From assembly GCA_021324775.1 (NCBI GenBank), contig JAJPIM010000045.1:248001-312000 (forward strand): DNA of 64,000 nucleotides. The letters run 5' to 3'. The notes under the pieces were generated by a model. The model saw only the letters and a program-made list of their open reading frames with translations, was not told the origin of the DNA and did no database searches. How positions within the stretch are numbered: the stretch's first letter is position 1; every line of letters starts with the position of its first letter. Position numbers and translations under genes: made by a program. This stretch comes from Gemmatimonadota bacterium (GTDB lineage: Bacteria; Gemmatimonadota; Gemmatimonadetes; Gemmatimonadales; Gemmatimonadaceae). Below, piece after piece: positions 8,578-16,343 of the stretch.

Positions 8578-10701
8578 TCACCAGCGGTAGGTAATCGTGG
8601 CGCGGAACTCACGGGGCTCCGCGGGATGCGTGTGGATGTCCGCCACACCCGCGGCCGGCTCCCCGGGCAGGCGAGACACGTAGTAGTAGTCGATGTCGCT
8701 CGCGTAGGTGTTGAGCAGGTTGAAAACATTGACACCCGCGATCCAGTGGTCCGCGACTGCATACCCGACATCGGCATACACGAGCGTGGTGGCCTTCGAG
8801 GACACGCTGTCGTTCTGAGTGAGCGCTCGCGGGCCGAAGTAGCGGAGGCGTAACCCCGCCTCCAGGCGCGCAAGGGGCGCGGACAGATCGTGCACAGCGA
8901 CGCCGCCATCGAAGGTCGCCGCAAGCGCTTCGGGTACGTAGTTACCCGCCGCCTCATGGTCAGTGTAGCGGGCGTGCGACCACGCGTAGTCGGCGTCGAT
9001 CGCAAGCCATCGGAGCGGCAAATAGTAGTTGGCAAACTCGATCCCATATCGGCGCGTGGGGCCGCTGGGCTCACTGCCCCCGACGTCGGCGTCCCAGACC
9101 AGCTCTGATCTCAGATCGAGCAGCCAGAAGGTGACCGAGGTCTGAAGGCCCGGTATCCGCACCGTCCGCACGCCGGCTTCCGCGCCCTCGCTGCGTGGCA
9201 GGGGCGTCGCCGGCGCCGTCGGCGAGACGATGCCGCGGGCATCGTTGCTGTGGTACCCGTAGCCACCATTGATGTAAAACTCCGTCGCCGCCCACGGGCC
9301 GAAGACCACACTGGCCTTTGGACTGAGCAGGCCCGAAGCCACGTTGGCCGACGTGCCGCCCGTGTCGTTGTGAACGGCGAACCAGAAGTAGTCGCCTCGC
9401 AATCCAACGACGGTGCGAAGCCAGTGTGTCCACGATGTCCGGTTCTCCGCGAACGGCCCCACGTTGGTTTCTCCAATGTCGTTGACCGTGACCGGGTTCA
9501 GCCGGATGCGGGCCTCCGTGTGATACAGACCGTTCTCGATGTCGTCGTTACGGACCTGAATGCCGACGGTGTTTTGGCTCGGACGGCCCGCAAGCGTGCC
9601 GAAAATCGTGTGGGTCGCCTGACCGCCGAAGAGCGATCGGTTGTCGTGTTGCTCGATCTGATCGCCGCGCACGGGATCGAACAGGAAGTAGGTGAAGTTG
9701 GAGAAGAGATCGAGGTTATAGTGCTCGGCGTAGGCATCCGCGTGGGACATCGAATGCGCTCCAATCGAGTGCCAGGCGCCATTGAGCGCGTAGCGGCTCG
9801 TATTGCCTCCGTCGGTCGTATCGATCTCGCCATACCGGTCGATGAGACCGGCCGCGATGGCCCGATCCGGCACCTGGTCGGTCGCTCGCCACTGGTTGTG
9901 GTACGCCATCCCCGTCACCGAGAAGCCGTGTTGCGAGTCCCCCTGTGAGTAGCGTAGCACACCGTCGTACTTGCGCTCGTTGTCGCCGATGTCCCAGGGC
10001 CCGTCGTCCTGCTCGAATTCCGCCGAGTAGATCAGGTTACCGTCGCCCACCCGGGCGTTGTTGGCCACTATCGCGCGACCGTACCCCACTTGCCCGCCTT
10101 CGAGTCTCGCCACCGCGCCCGGCAGGGAATCGTAGTAGCGGATGTTGAAGGACCCTGCCGACCCGAAATCGCCGGCGTCTGCGTAATACGGCCCCTTCTT
10201 GAAATCGACCCCCTCGATCAGCTCCGGGATGACGAAGTTCAGATCTGAATACCCTTGCCCGTGCGCGTGGCTGGGCATGTTGACCGGGACGTCGTCGACG
10301 CTGAGCGCGAGATCGGTACCGTGGTCCAGATTGAATCCGCGCAAGAAGTACTGGTTGGCCTTGCCGCTCCCGCTATGTTGGGTGACGATCACTCCGGGAA
10401 CGTTTTCCACCACTTCGGCTGGGCGCAACAGCGGACGGAGTGCCAGGTCGGCTGCACCAACCGTTCCCTGATTGGCGGTCGTCGCGGTCCCCACTTGGCT
10501 CGTCACGCGCCCCTGGGTGACCACCGTGTCGAGCGTCGCCGCCGCCTTCCGACGCGTGGCGGTGTCAGGCTGCCACGGTGGCGGGGCGGTATCCCGCGCG
10601 AGAGCCTGCGCCGCCGCACCCCGGCCGGCGGTTGCCATAACCATCACGATGACCCTCACGATCACTGTCATTCCGCGGGCCAGCCGTTGACCATCAGGCA
10701 T
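8578..10701 (-). CDS. TonB-dependent outer-membrane receptor
   Basis: About 707 residues from ATG 10701, which has AGAGG eight bases upstream. A hydrophobic signal (MTVIVRVIVMVMATAGRG...) precedes a plug domain with VENVPGVIVTQHSGSG, QYFLRGFNLDHGTD and GVDFKKGPYYADAGDFG, then a long beta-barrel ending in RATITYRW with the terminal aromatic. The His-containing HAHGQGYSDLNF segment is characteristic of a receptor subgroup usually found beside HupE/UreJ-like genes, as here. It imports a ligand across the outer membrane with TonB energy; the cluster suggests a metal or metal complex, but the ligand is not proven. Confidence 0.88.
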   Translation of the reverse strand: MPDGQRLARGMTVIVRVIVMVMATAGRGAAAQALARDTAPPPWQPDTATRRKAAATLDTVVTQGRVTSQVGTATTANQGTVGAADLALRPLLRPAEVVENVPGVIVTQHSGSGKANQYFLRGFNLDHGTDLALSVDDVPVNMPSHAHGQGYSDLNFVIPELIEGVDFKKGPYYADAGDFGSAGSFNIRYYDSLPGAVARLEGGQVGYGRAIVANNARVGDGNLIYSAEFEQDDGPWDIGDNERKYDGVLRYSQGDSQHGFSVTGMAYHNQWRATDQVPDRAIAAGLIDRYGEIDTTDGGNTSRYALNGAWHSIGAHSMSHADAYAEHYNLDLFSNFTYFLFDPVRGDQIEQHDNRSLFGGQATHTIFGTLAGRPSQNTVGIQVRNDDIENGLYHTEARIRLNPVTVNDIGETNVGPFAENRTSWTHWLRTVVGLRGDYFWFAVHNDTGGTSANVASGLLSPKASVVFGPWAATEFYINGGYGYHSNDARGIVSPTAPATPLPRSEGAEAGVRTVRIPGLQTSVTFWLLDLRSELVWDADVGGSEPSGPTRRYGIEFANYYLPLRWLAIDADYAWSHARYTDHEAAGNYVPEALAATFDGGVAVHDLSAPLARLEAGLRLRYFGPRALTQNDSVSSKATTLVYADVGYAVADHWIAGVNVFNLLNTYASDIDYYYVSRLPGEPAAGVADIHTHPAEPREFRATITYRW

Positions 10702-10712
10702 GGCTCGCCTCT

Positions 10713-11249
10713 TTACGGCAGTGGCTTGGCCGCGTCGCCTTTGATGAACAGCAGACTTTCGCGCCGCCCGCCGTATTCGGCCATCACCACATTGACCTGA
10801 TCGTCGAAAAGCTCGATCAGCGCCTGGTTGCGGATCCGCACACCGGACAGCCCGCCAGGCGTCGTCACGCGCAGGCACGCCCATAACAGATCGCCCGTCA
10901 GGCGTGACCCGCACCACTGCATCGGGAGTGCGTGGCCGTCTGGCCCGACCGCCGTGAACACGGAGGCGAGATAGGCAAAGCTGCTCGAATCGGATGTCCG
11001 GACGCTGGCCAGGAAACGCCCGTGTGCTCGACGCGTGATGGCGGTGTCGAGATCGTTGGCGAACACGCGCACGGTGACTGTCGCCTGATGGGACGCCGCG
11101 TCATACGTGATCGTGGTGATCGTGGTGTGCAAGGGATGCAGTCGTCCCCCGGACGCACCGGGGGCCGCCCCCAATACGAACGCAATCCCGCAGCACGCGG
11201 CGCGTCCGGCGAGGGGCCGCAGCCGGCGCGCCCACCGGTGATCACCCAT
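10713..11249 (-). CDS. DUF6702-like secreted protein
   Basis: About 178 residues starting at ATG 11249, sixteen bases after the HupE-like stop. A twin-Arg-containing N-terminus and hydrophobic segment (RLRPLAGRAACCGIAFVLG) look like a signal peptide. The mature start HPLHTTITTITYD followed by VTVRVFANDLDTAI is typical of the DUF6702 family found beside HupE-type proteins. Function unknown; probably a small periplasmic beta-sandwich. Fourth gene of the 13.2-8.6 kb group. Confidence 0.65.
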   Translation of the reverse strand: MGDHRWARRLRPLAGRAACCGIAFVLGAAPGASGGRLHPLHTTITTITYDAASHQATVTVRVFANDLDTAITRRAHGRFLASVRTSDSSSFAYLASVFTAVGPDGHALPMQWCGSRLTGDLLWACLRVTTPGGLSGVRIRNQALIELFDDQVNVVMAEYGGRRESLLFIKGDAAKPLP

Positions 11250-11265
11250 CACCCGCGACCACCGC

Positions 11266-11883
11266 TCACCACGCCGTGAAGAACGGACTTCGCTGCACGG
11301 CCCAACTCGCTGCGACCGCGGTGACCAGCGCGGAGATCGCAACAACACGCAGCCGCAACGGCGACGCCGTGCGGATGGGCAGGCGAATGCTCACCAGCAT
11401 CCGGTCGATGCCCCACAGGACCAGAAATGCCCAGCCGAGAACGAAGATCTGCCCCAGCTCGATGCCGACGTTGAACCCGAAGAGGGGCAGCGCGAGGTGG
11501 TCGACGAACATGCTCTTGAGGTAATTCGCGAAGCCGGCGCCATGCACGAGGCCGAAGACGCCCGCGAATAGCGGCCGGTAGCGGCCGCCCCAGAGTGCGG
11601 TCGCCCGATCGCGGACCGCGATGTTCTCGATGCCCGTGATCAGGATGGTGATGGGGATCAGGAATTCGATCAGCGACGACGGCAGCGTCACCACTCCGGT
11701 CACGGCCAGCGCCAGCGTGATGGAGTGCCCCACGGTGAACGCACTCACGACCCACAGCGCATCCCGCCAGTCGCGGGGCCGGTAGATCGCCGCCAGCGCC
11801 AGCAGGAACAGGATGTGATCGGCGGCGCCCACATCCACGATGTGCCGGAAGCCCAGATGCACGAATGTCAGCAGCTCGCTCAC
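11266..11883 (-). CDS. HupE/UreJ-family membrane protein
   Basis: A 205-residue polytopic protein with about six helices. Family marks: GFRHIVDVGAADHILFL in helix one, SAFTVGHSITL, FGLVHGAGFAN and FNVGIELGQ. The conserved His/Asp residues within the membrane are those that make HupE/UreJ proteins candidate nickel or other divalent-metal permeases; here there is no hydrogenase or urease gene, so the metal is unknown. Together with the TonB receptor and DUF6702-like protein it would give a route from outer to inner membrane. Confidence 0.85.
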   Translation of the reverse strand: MSELLTFVHLGFRHIVDVGAADHILFLLALAAIYRPRDWRDALWVVSAFTVGHSITLALAVTGVVTLPSSLIEFLIPITILITGIENIAVRDRATALWGGRYRPLFAGVFGLVHGAGFANYLKSMFVDHLALPLFGFNVGIELGQIFVLGWAFLVLWGIDRMLVSIRLPIRTASPLRLRVVAISALVTAVAASWAVQRSPFFTAW

Positions 11884-11902
11884 CGGGACACCGGGCTGCA
11901 GG

Positions 11903-13243
11903 TCATGAGTGCGATGTCTGCGGCAGCTCGGCCAGCGCTTTACGGGCGCTGTCCGGCTGCATGGGCTGAAAGTACGGATTGACCTGCAAGGCGCGTTCGA
12001 GGTACGACCGCGCCAGCGCTGTCCGCCCGGCGGCGCGGGCGATCATACCCGCGTGATAGAACAGCATGCCGTCCTGCGTGCCTTGGCTCAGTGCGCGCGC
12101 CATGGCGGTCTCCGCATCCGCCGCGCGCCCGCTCTTGTAGAGTGCCCACGCCAACACGTCGTAGCCATAGATGTCCTGGCGCGTCGCGAGTTCGGCGCGT
12201 GCCTTGGCGAGCACCTCGGACACCCTGCGGCCATGATCCAGCAGGAACAGGCTCCACGCCCGGTGATACGCGCCGGGCTGTTTGGATACGGCGATTTCCA
12301 TCACGCGCGCATACTCGGCTGCTTGTGCCGTGTCGCCCAGGGCGGCAAAGGCGTCGCTGATGGTGCCCAACGTCGCCGGGTCGAGATTGGTCATGATGGC
12401 GCGCTCACCGGCGTCGACCGCGCCGCGCCAGTCGTGGCGCACGGCGTCGAGGTGCGACTCGGCCGCGAGGAGGCGGTAGTCGCCGGGATGCGCGACGAGT
12501 CCATTGGCATAGGCGTAGCTGGCGACATCGGGGTGCCCGGCCCGAAACTCCAGGTCGCCGAGCCGCAGCCAGAACCACGCGACCTGTTCGCGCGGCAGGT
12601 CGGGGCGCCGACCCGCTTCGTCGAGCGCCAGGTGCAGCAGATGGCGCGCGTCCCCGGTGCGACCTTCGATTTCCTCCCACCGCGCCAGGCGCGAGGTGAC
12701 CGCCAACTCGCCCTTGTGGCCCCGTAAACTGTCGAAGGTGGCGCGTGCCTCATCGTAGCGCCCCAGCTCGAACTCTACTTCGCCCAAAGCCGCCCGATAG
12801 GAGAGATGCGTGGGGTCGGATTCCGCCAGCCCACGCTGCACGTCGAGGGCCTCGGCGAAGCGATGCTCGGAAACAAGCGCCGATGCCAGCACTTGCGACG
12901 CCGACGCATTGTGCACCGCACGATTGGCGAGTGACTGTCGGGCGTCCGCCTCGGCACGCAGGACGTCTTCGTACCGCCCAGTCTCCCGAGCCCGCTGCAG
13001 ATAGAGCTGGGCCACGCGCGCCAGATCCATGGCGCCGGTGGGATCGCGGCGGGCCCGTCTCTCGTAGAACACGATGTCCGAGTCGCGTATCGCCGCCTCG
13101 GGCAGCACCGGCCGGCTCGGCATCGACCTGCCGATCGTCGTCCCCGGGGCTCGCAGCCGAGCATACGCGACGCGCCCACCGGCGGCGAGCGAGGCGCCGG
13201 CCGTCACCAGGACGGCGAGTACGACTGTGGATGGCCGGCTCAT
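11903..13243 (-). CDS. TPR-repeat protein, secreted or anchored
   Basis: A 446-residue protein with an N-terminal hydrophobic segment (residues 6-27) and then tetratricopeptide-like helical repeats across most of the length, e.g. ALGEVEFELGRYDEARATFDSL, DAFAALGDTAQAAEYARVM and FYHAGMIARAAGRTALARSYLERAL (read as three separate TPR units). TPR arrays bind protein partners. It lies between the DUF4331 genes and hupE-like gene, a position seen in other clusters of this kind. A 14-base duplication sits over its start (see repeat at 13238). Confidence 0.8.
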   Translation of the reverse strand: MSRPSTVVLAVLVTAGASLAAGGRVAYARLRAPGTTIGRSMPSRPVLPEAAIRDSDIVFYERRARRDPTGAMDLARVAQLYLQRARETGRYEDVLRAEADARQSLANRAVHNASASQVLASALVSEHRFAEALDVQRGLAESDPTHLSYRAALGEVEFELGRYDEARATFDSLRGHKGELAVTSRLARWEEIEGRTGDARHLLHLALDEAGRRPDLPREQVAWFWLRLGDLEFRAGHPDVASYAYANGLVAHPGDYRLLAAESHLDAVRHDWRGAVDAGERAIMTNLDPATLGTISDAFAALGDTAQAAEYARVMEIAVSKQPGAYHRAWSLFLLDHGRRVSEVLAKARAELATRQDIYGYDVLAWALYKSGRAADAETAMARALSQGTQDGMLFYHAGMIARAAGRTALARSYLERALQVNPYFQPMQPDSARKALAELPQTSHS

Positions 13244-13265
13244 GGTAGACCGCTCATGGTAGACC
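13238..13265. repeat. 14-bp tandem duplication over TPR start codon
   Basis: GCTCATGGTAGACC occurs twice in tandem. On the minus strand the upstream copy supplies a second ATG, 14 bases before the real start, out of frame: it opens a five-codon frame (MSGLP) whose TGA overlaps the TPR start as ATGA. It could be a small translational-coupling leader or a chance slippage product. Confidence 0.7.
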
Positions 13266-13280
13266 GCTCAATGAGCGCAC

Positions 13281-13832
13281 CTAGTTAGGGTTGCCCAGAT
13301 AGGGAAATGCCGCCTGGTAGTCCGTGTGTGCGGGGACGTTGTCGTTGCACAACTGCGGACATGAATTGCCCGCCGACTCGATCAGCGTGCCGAAGATCGC
13401 GTCGAGCCCCGCCGCCACGACGTCGTCGGTGAGTTTCCGGCCGCCGTAACCATCGGCGAGCGCCCAGCTCAACCACCCTGCGGTGCTCGGGTTCTTGCTG
13501 GTGTCGACGATGAGCATGTCGGGGAGCAGGACGGCGGCCAACGTGTTCTGGACGATCGTGTCACGTCCGGCAACCGTGGCCACGAAATTCTTGAACTCGG
13601 GCTCGATGATCGTGTCCTGCGCAGGCCCGATCGAGCCATGGGTCGGGTGGCTGCGTTTGGCGAGGAAGACCTCGCTGACCAGCGGGTTGCCGAGGCGCTG
13701 CAATTGATCGTAGGCGCGCGTGGCGCTGGGAGCGGTCGCGCTGGTGGTCGTGCAGGCGGCGACGGCGGTAACCGCCGCCATCGTGGCGGCGGCCAGCCGG
13801 CGACGGGCAGTCTGAGAAGAGCGGGACAGCAT
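13281..13832 (-). CDS. DUF4331 C-terminal part, separate lipoprotein-like gene
   Basis: A 183-residue protein with a signal segment ending AAVTAVAACTTT (lipobox-like, Cys as lipidation candidate). The rest, beginning YDQLQRLGNPLVSEVFLAKRSH and ending in an AFPYLGNPN tail, matches the C-terminal half of DUF4331 proteins, including the conserved LGNPLV segment and the closing P-Y-L-G. The N-terminal half is encoded by the next gene upstream (13873-14607), with only 40 bases between them. Both pieces have their own secretion signals, so this is probably a genuine gene split and not a sequencing error. Confidence 0.75.
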   Translation of the reverse strand: MLSRSSQTARRRLAAATMAAVTAVAACTTTSATAPSATRAYDQLQRLGNPLVSEVFLAKRSHPTHGSIGPAQDTIIEPEFKNFVATVAGRDTIVQNTLAAVLLPDMLIVDTSKNPSTAGWLSWALADGYGGRKLTDDVVAAGLDAIFGTLIESAGNSCPQLCNDNVPAHTDYQAAFPYLGNPN

Positions 13833-13872
13833 GTGATGAGTCCTCGGATAGAAGTCGTATCGGGCGCGCTCG

Positions 13873-14607
13873 TCAGCGGCTGATAGTGCCCCAGAGACCG
13901 ATCTTTGCATTGCCGCCGGATGTGAGCATGGTCGTCGGCAGCTCCATCACGATCGACAGGACGTTGTGCCCGGCGACGTAGTCGATGCCCGGGTTGCGGA
14001 ACCCGCTCGCGGTGGGCGTCGCAGGCAGCTGCGAGAGCGGTCCGGTCACCGGCTTGCGGTCGGGGAGGATCCGGAAGAACTGCTCGAGATCGATGAAGAA
14101 CGGATCGCTCCGCGGCCCGGCGAAGAACTGAATCCCGCCGCCCGTGAGCACCTTGTTGACCGGGCCCGTGATGATCGGAGCGGCTGAGGACACCCTGTTC
14201 TGCATGGCACCGACCACGGGCGGCGCGACGGGACCTCTGACCTGCACGGTCTGGCTGGAGCCCGTGCCTTGAAAGGTCACCTGGAAAACAAGATTCTCGA
14301 TCGGGGCACCGGTGTTCTCGACTTTGAACTGATACAGGAGATTGGGATCGAACGAGACCGACGGCGTGTTTGCCGGCGTGAGGAATGCCCAACTGTCCAT
14401 CACCAACACGATGTTGCCCGCGGTAGCGCCGGGGAACGCGTAGAAGTCGGTCATGTCGGACGCCGGATTGAGCTCCACTTCGGGGCTGTCCTGGTGGTCT
14501 GACGCCATCGCCCGGCGGGCGATCAGACCCCCGGCGAAAAGCCCTGCCACCACCAGTGCGGCCGCCAGCACGTGCGGCGGTGCGAACAACGGTCTGCGGT
14601 CTGACAT
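13873..14607 (-). CDS. DUF4331 N-terminal part, exported
   Basis: A 244-residue protein with a transmembrane or signal segment (about residues 10-30, AAALVVAGLFAGGL) and then SDHQDSPEVELNPASDMTDFYAF, the hallmark start of mature DUF4331 proteins, followed by VLVMDSWAFLTPANTPSVSFDP and NGPV-type strands. Family function is unknown; the fold is predicted beta-rich and extracytoplasmic. It is the first gene of the minus-strand group that runs to the TonB receptor. Ends within the middle of a normal DUF4331 length, the rest being in the next gene. Confidence 0.82.
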   Translation of the reverse strand: MSDRRPLFAPPHVLAAALVVAGLFAGGLIARRAMASDHQDSPEVELNPASDMTDFYAFPGATAGNIVLVMDSWAFLTPANTPSVSFDPNLLYQFKVENTGAPIENLVFQVTFQGTGSSQTVQVRGPVAPPVVGAMQNRVSSAAPIITGPVNKVLTGGGIQFFAGPRSDPFFIDLEQFFRILPDRKPVTGPLSQLPATPTASGFRNPGIDYVAGHNVLSIVMELPTTMLTSGGNAKIGLWGTISR

Positions 14608-14832
14608 TGCCGCCTCCAGAAACGGGACGAACGACCTGCGAGCGAGGTGGATGGATCACGAGAGAGCGGTCTGATCACAGCGCACCGGGGCGCCGCGATC
14701 GAACTACGGTCGCACCTCGCGCGAGGCGGCGATGCCAGCGTAGATGACCGCTTCCGCACGCACTACGACTCGCGCGTGAAATCGGATCTCTCGGGCGTTG
14801 GGTGGCGCAGCGTTCCCCGGCGCGCGGAGCGC

Positions 14833-14877
14833 CGAAAAGCGGCTGCCCGAGAAGCGGCCGGCCGAGAAGCGGCCGGC
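14833..14877. repeat. three 15-bp tandem repeats forming hairpins
   Basis: Three consecutive units of CGAGAAGCGGCCGGC (the first with two substitutions). Units two and three create an 8-bp perfect stem (GCCGGCCG / CGGCCGGC, loop AGAAG, 14857-14877). Lies just after the stop of the MarR gene on the minus strand, so it may end that transcript. Confidence 0.7.
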
Positions 14878-14890
14878 AAATAGCCCGAGG

Positions 14891-15421
14891 TTACGTGGAG
14901 TGGCGGGCCGCGCGCCGGGCCGCGCGCCGCTGCGCGGGATCCTCGAACAGCATCGCACTGGGCTGATCCGGCAGCCGCATCGATCGGCTCAGCCCGGCCA
15001 ATCCGCGCACGAGCGCGCGAAGCTCGCGGGCGTCGAGTTCGGCGATCGCACGCAGCAGGCGCGTGGTTGGCGGCTCCGGCGCCCGGCGAACCAGTGCTCG
15101 GCCCGATTCGGTCAGTGTCAGCACGACGCTGCGGCCGTCCACCGCCGAGCGCGCGCGGCGCACCAGACGGCGGGTAACGAGCCGGCCGACGATGGCCGAG
15201 ACGGCGCTTTGGCCTGTATGGGCGTGCGCGGCGAGGTCGCGGACCGACGACCCGTCGCCCGCCGCCAAATGCTGCAGGAGGAACAGTTGGGCGTTGGTGA
15301 CGCCCGTGCGCTCCTCGATGGCCCGCGCGGACTGGCCCAGCCCGCCCACGAGCGCGCGCAAGCGCTGGAGCACGGCGGCTTCGATGGTCTCGCGGGACCT
15401 GTCGCTGCGGAGTCGCGGCAT
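14891..15421 (-). CDS. MarR-family transcriptional regulator
   Basis: About 176 residues from ATG 15421; ATG 15466 is possible but lies inside a hairpin. A winged-helix core occupies residues 30-130: TNAQLFLLQHLAAGDGSSVRDLA, then QSAVSAIVGRLVTRRLVRR as recognition helix, and the wing SAVDGRSVVLTLTESGR with the typical D-R-S of MarR proteins. Such regulators are dimeric and respond to small aromatic or oxidative ligands. It reads in the same direction as pal upstream; no obvious target is adjacent, though the MFS exporter 900 bases away is plausible. Confidence 0.85.
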   Translation of the reverse strand: MPRLRSDRSRETIEAAVLQRLRALVGGLGQSARAIEERTGVTNAQLFLLQHLAAGDGSSVRDLAAHAHTGQSAVSAIVGRLVTRRLVRRARSAVDGRSVVLTLTESGRALVRRAPEPPTTRLLRAIAELDARELRALVRGLAGLSRSMRLPDQPSAMLFEDPAQRRAARRAARHST

Positions 15422-15450
15422 GGCCACGGGCACTCGGCGCGTTTCCTGGC

Positions 15451-15482
15451 GGCGGACGTGGCCCATCCTGGCCACGTCCGCC
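15451..15482 (-). terminator. 13-bp perfect hairpin after pal
   Basis: GGCGGACGTGGCC and its exact complement separated by six bases, starting 16 bases after the pal stop. Very stable stem; no following U-tract. It could be a terminator for pal or, as a long palindrome upstream of marR, an autoregulatory operator. Confidence 0.55.
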
Positions 15483-15497
15483 CCAACAGGCCGGTAA

Positions 15498-16082
15498 CTA
15501 CGCCGGCTTGATGTTGTCGGCGCCCGCGGTGATCTCGAACTCGTCGCGACGGTTCTTCGCGTACGCCTCCTCGGTGTCCCCCTCGACAGCAGGGCGCTCC
15601 CGTCCATAGCTAATGATGTCGATCCGGCTGGCATCCACGCCGTGGTCGGACAGGTACCGCTTCGCCGCCGCGGCACGCCGCTGGCCGAGCGCGAGATTGT
15701 ACTCGTCGGAGCCGCGAGCGTCACAGTTACCCGCGATGCGGATGCGCACTCCCGCACTGGCGTTCAGGACCGGAATCTTCGCGTCGAGGGCAGCCGTCGC
15801 CTGTGCGGTCAGCTCCGCTTTCTCGAAGTCGAAGTACACGGGCGCCGTGAGCGCGGCCCGGGCAGCGGCCAGGGCGTTCGCGCGGGCGAGCTCCGCGGCC
15901 CGCCGCTGCGCGGCGGCGAGCGAGTCCTGATTTGGACCGGGCGCCTGCGCGGGTGCCGGCGCGGCCGCCGGTGCCGGGGGGGGAGCCGCGGGCTGTTTGT
16001 GGGAGCACCCAGCCGCGACGAGTGCGGCGACACCCACGACGGAAGCAGAAGCGAACGACCAGACAGGATTCCGGCGGCTCAT
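15498..16082 (-). CDS. pal: Pal/OmpA-family peptidoglycan-associated lipoprotein
   Basis: A 194-residue lipoprotein: signal peptide with lipobox LVAAGC (Cys about residue 26), then an Ala/Pro-rich linker, a short helical Ala/Arg stretch, and the OmpA C-terminal domain starting VYFDFEKAELT. Peptidoglycan-binding marks are present: IAGNCDARGSDEYNLALGQRRA (the G-x-C/T-D-x-R-G-S pattern, with Asp and Arg that contact diaminopimelate) and VSYG-like IISYGRERPA. It tethers the outer membrane to the cell wall. The rest of the tol-pal operon is not adjacent here. Confidence 0.9.
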   Translation of the reverse strand: MSRRNPVWSFASASVVGVAALVAAGCSHKQPAAPPPAPAAAPAPAQAPGPNQDSLAAAQRRAAELARANALAAARAALTAPVYFDFEKAELTAQATAALDAKIPVLNASAGVRIRIAGNCDARGSDEYNLALGQRRAAAAKRYLSDHGVDASRIDIISYGRERPAVEGDTEEAYAKNRRDEFEITAGADNIKPA

Positions 16083-16144
16083 ATCACGATCTCCAGGTGC
16101 ATCGAGTGTGGGGGAACACCGATTGGCGGCAAGGGGGGGATACA

Positions 16145-16174
16145 ACGACGTCACTACAAATACATCGACGTCGT
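16145..16174. promoter_or_regulatory. inverted repeat between pal and MFS gene
   Basis: ACGACGTC and GACGTCGT, an 8-bp perfect inverted repeat with a 14-base AT-rich spacer, in the divergent gap between pal and the MFS exporter. The size fits a dimeric repressor site such as MarR or TetR, and the AT-rich spacer could hold a -10. Confidence 0.5.
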
Positions 16175-16343
16175 AACATAAGCAATGGTCACCCGATTCC
16201 CGCCCCTCCCCCAGTCCGGCGTCCTGGCCCCGAACCGAGACGCGAAACGGGCCCTTTTCGAGGGGGTGTCGGGGGACGATTCCACAGGGTTCAGGAGGTG
16301 TGGCATGCCCTGCCTTGCTGGTCTCTGGCGATAGTATTCGCTC

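Noticed and set aside
14798-15511. 237-codon plus-strand frame containing an EKRPA repeat
   Set aside because: It runs antisense through the MarR gene; the peptide repeat is just the translation of the 15-bp DNA repeats.
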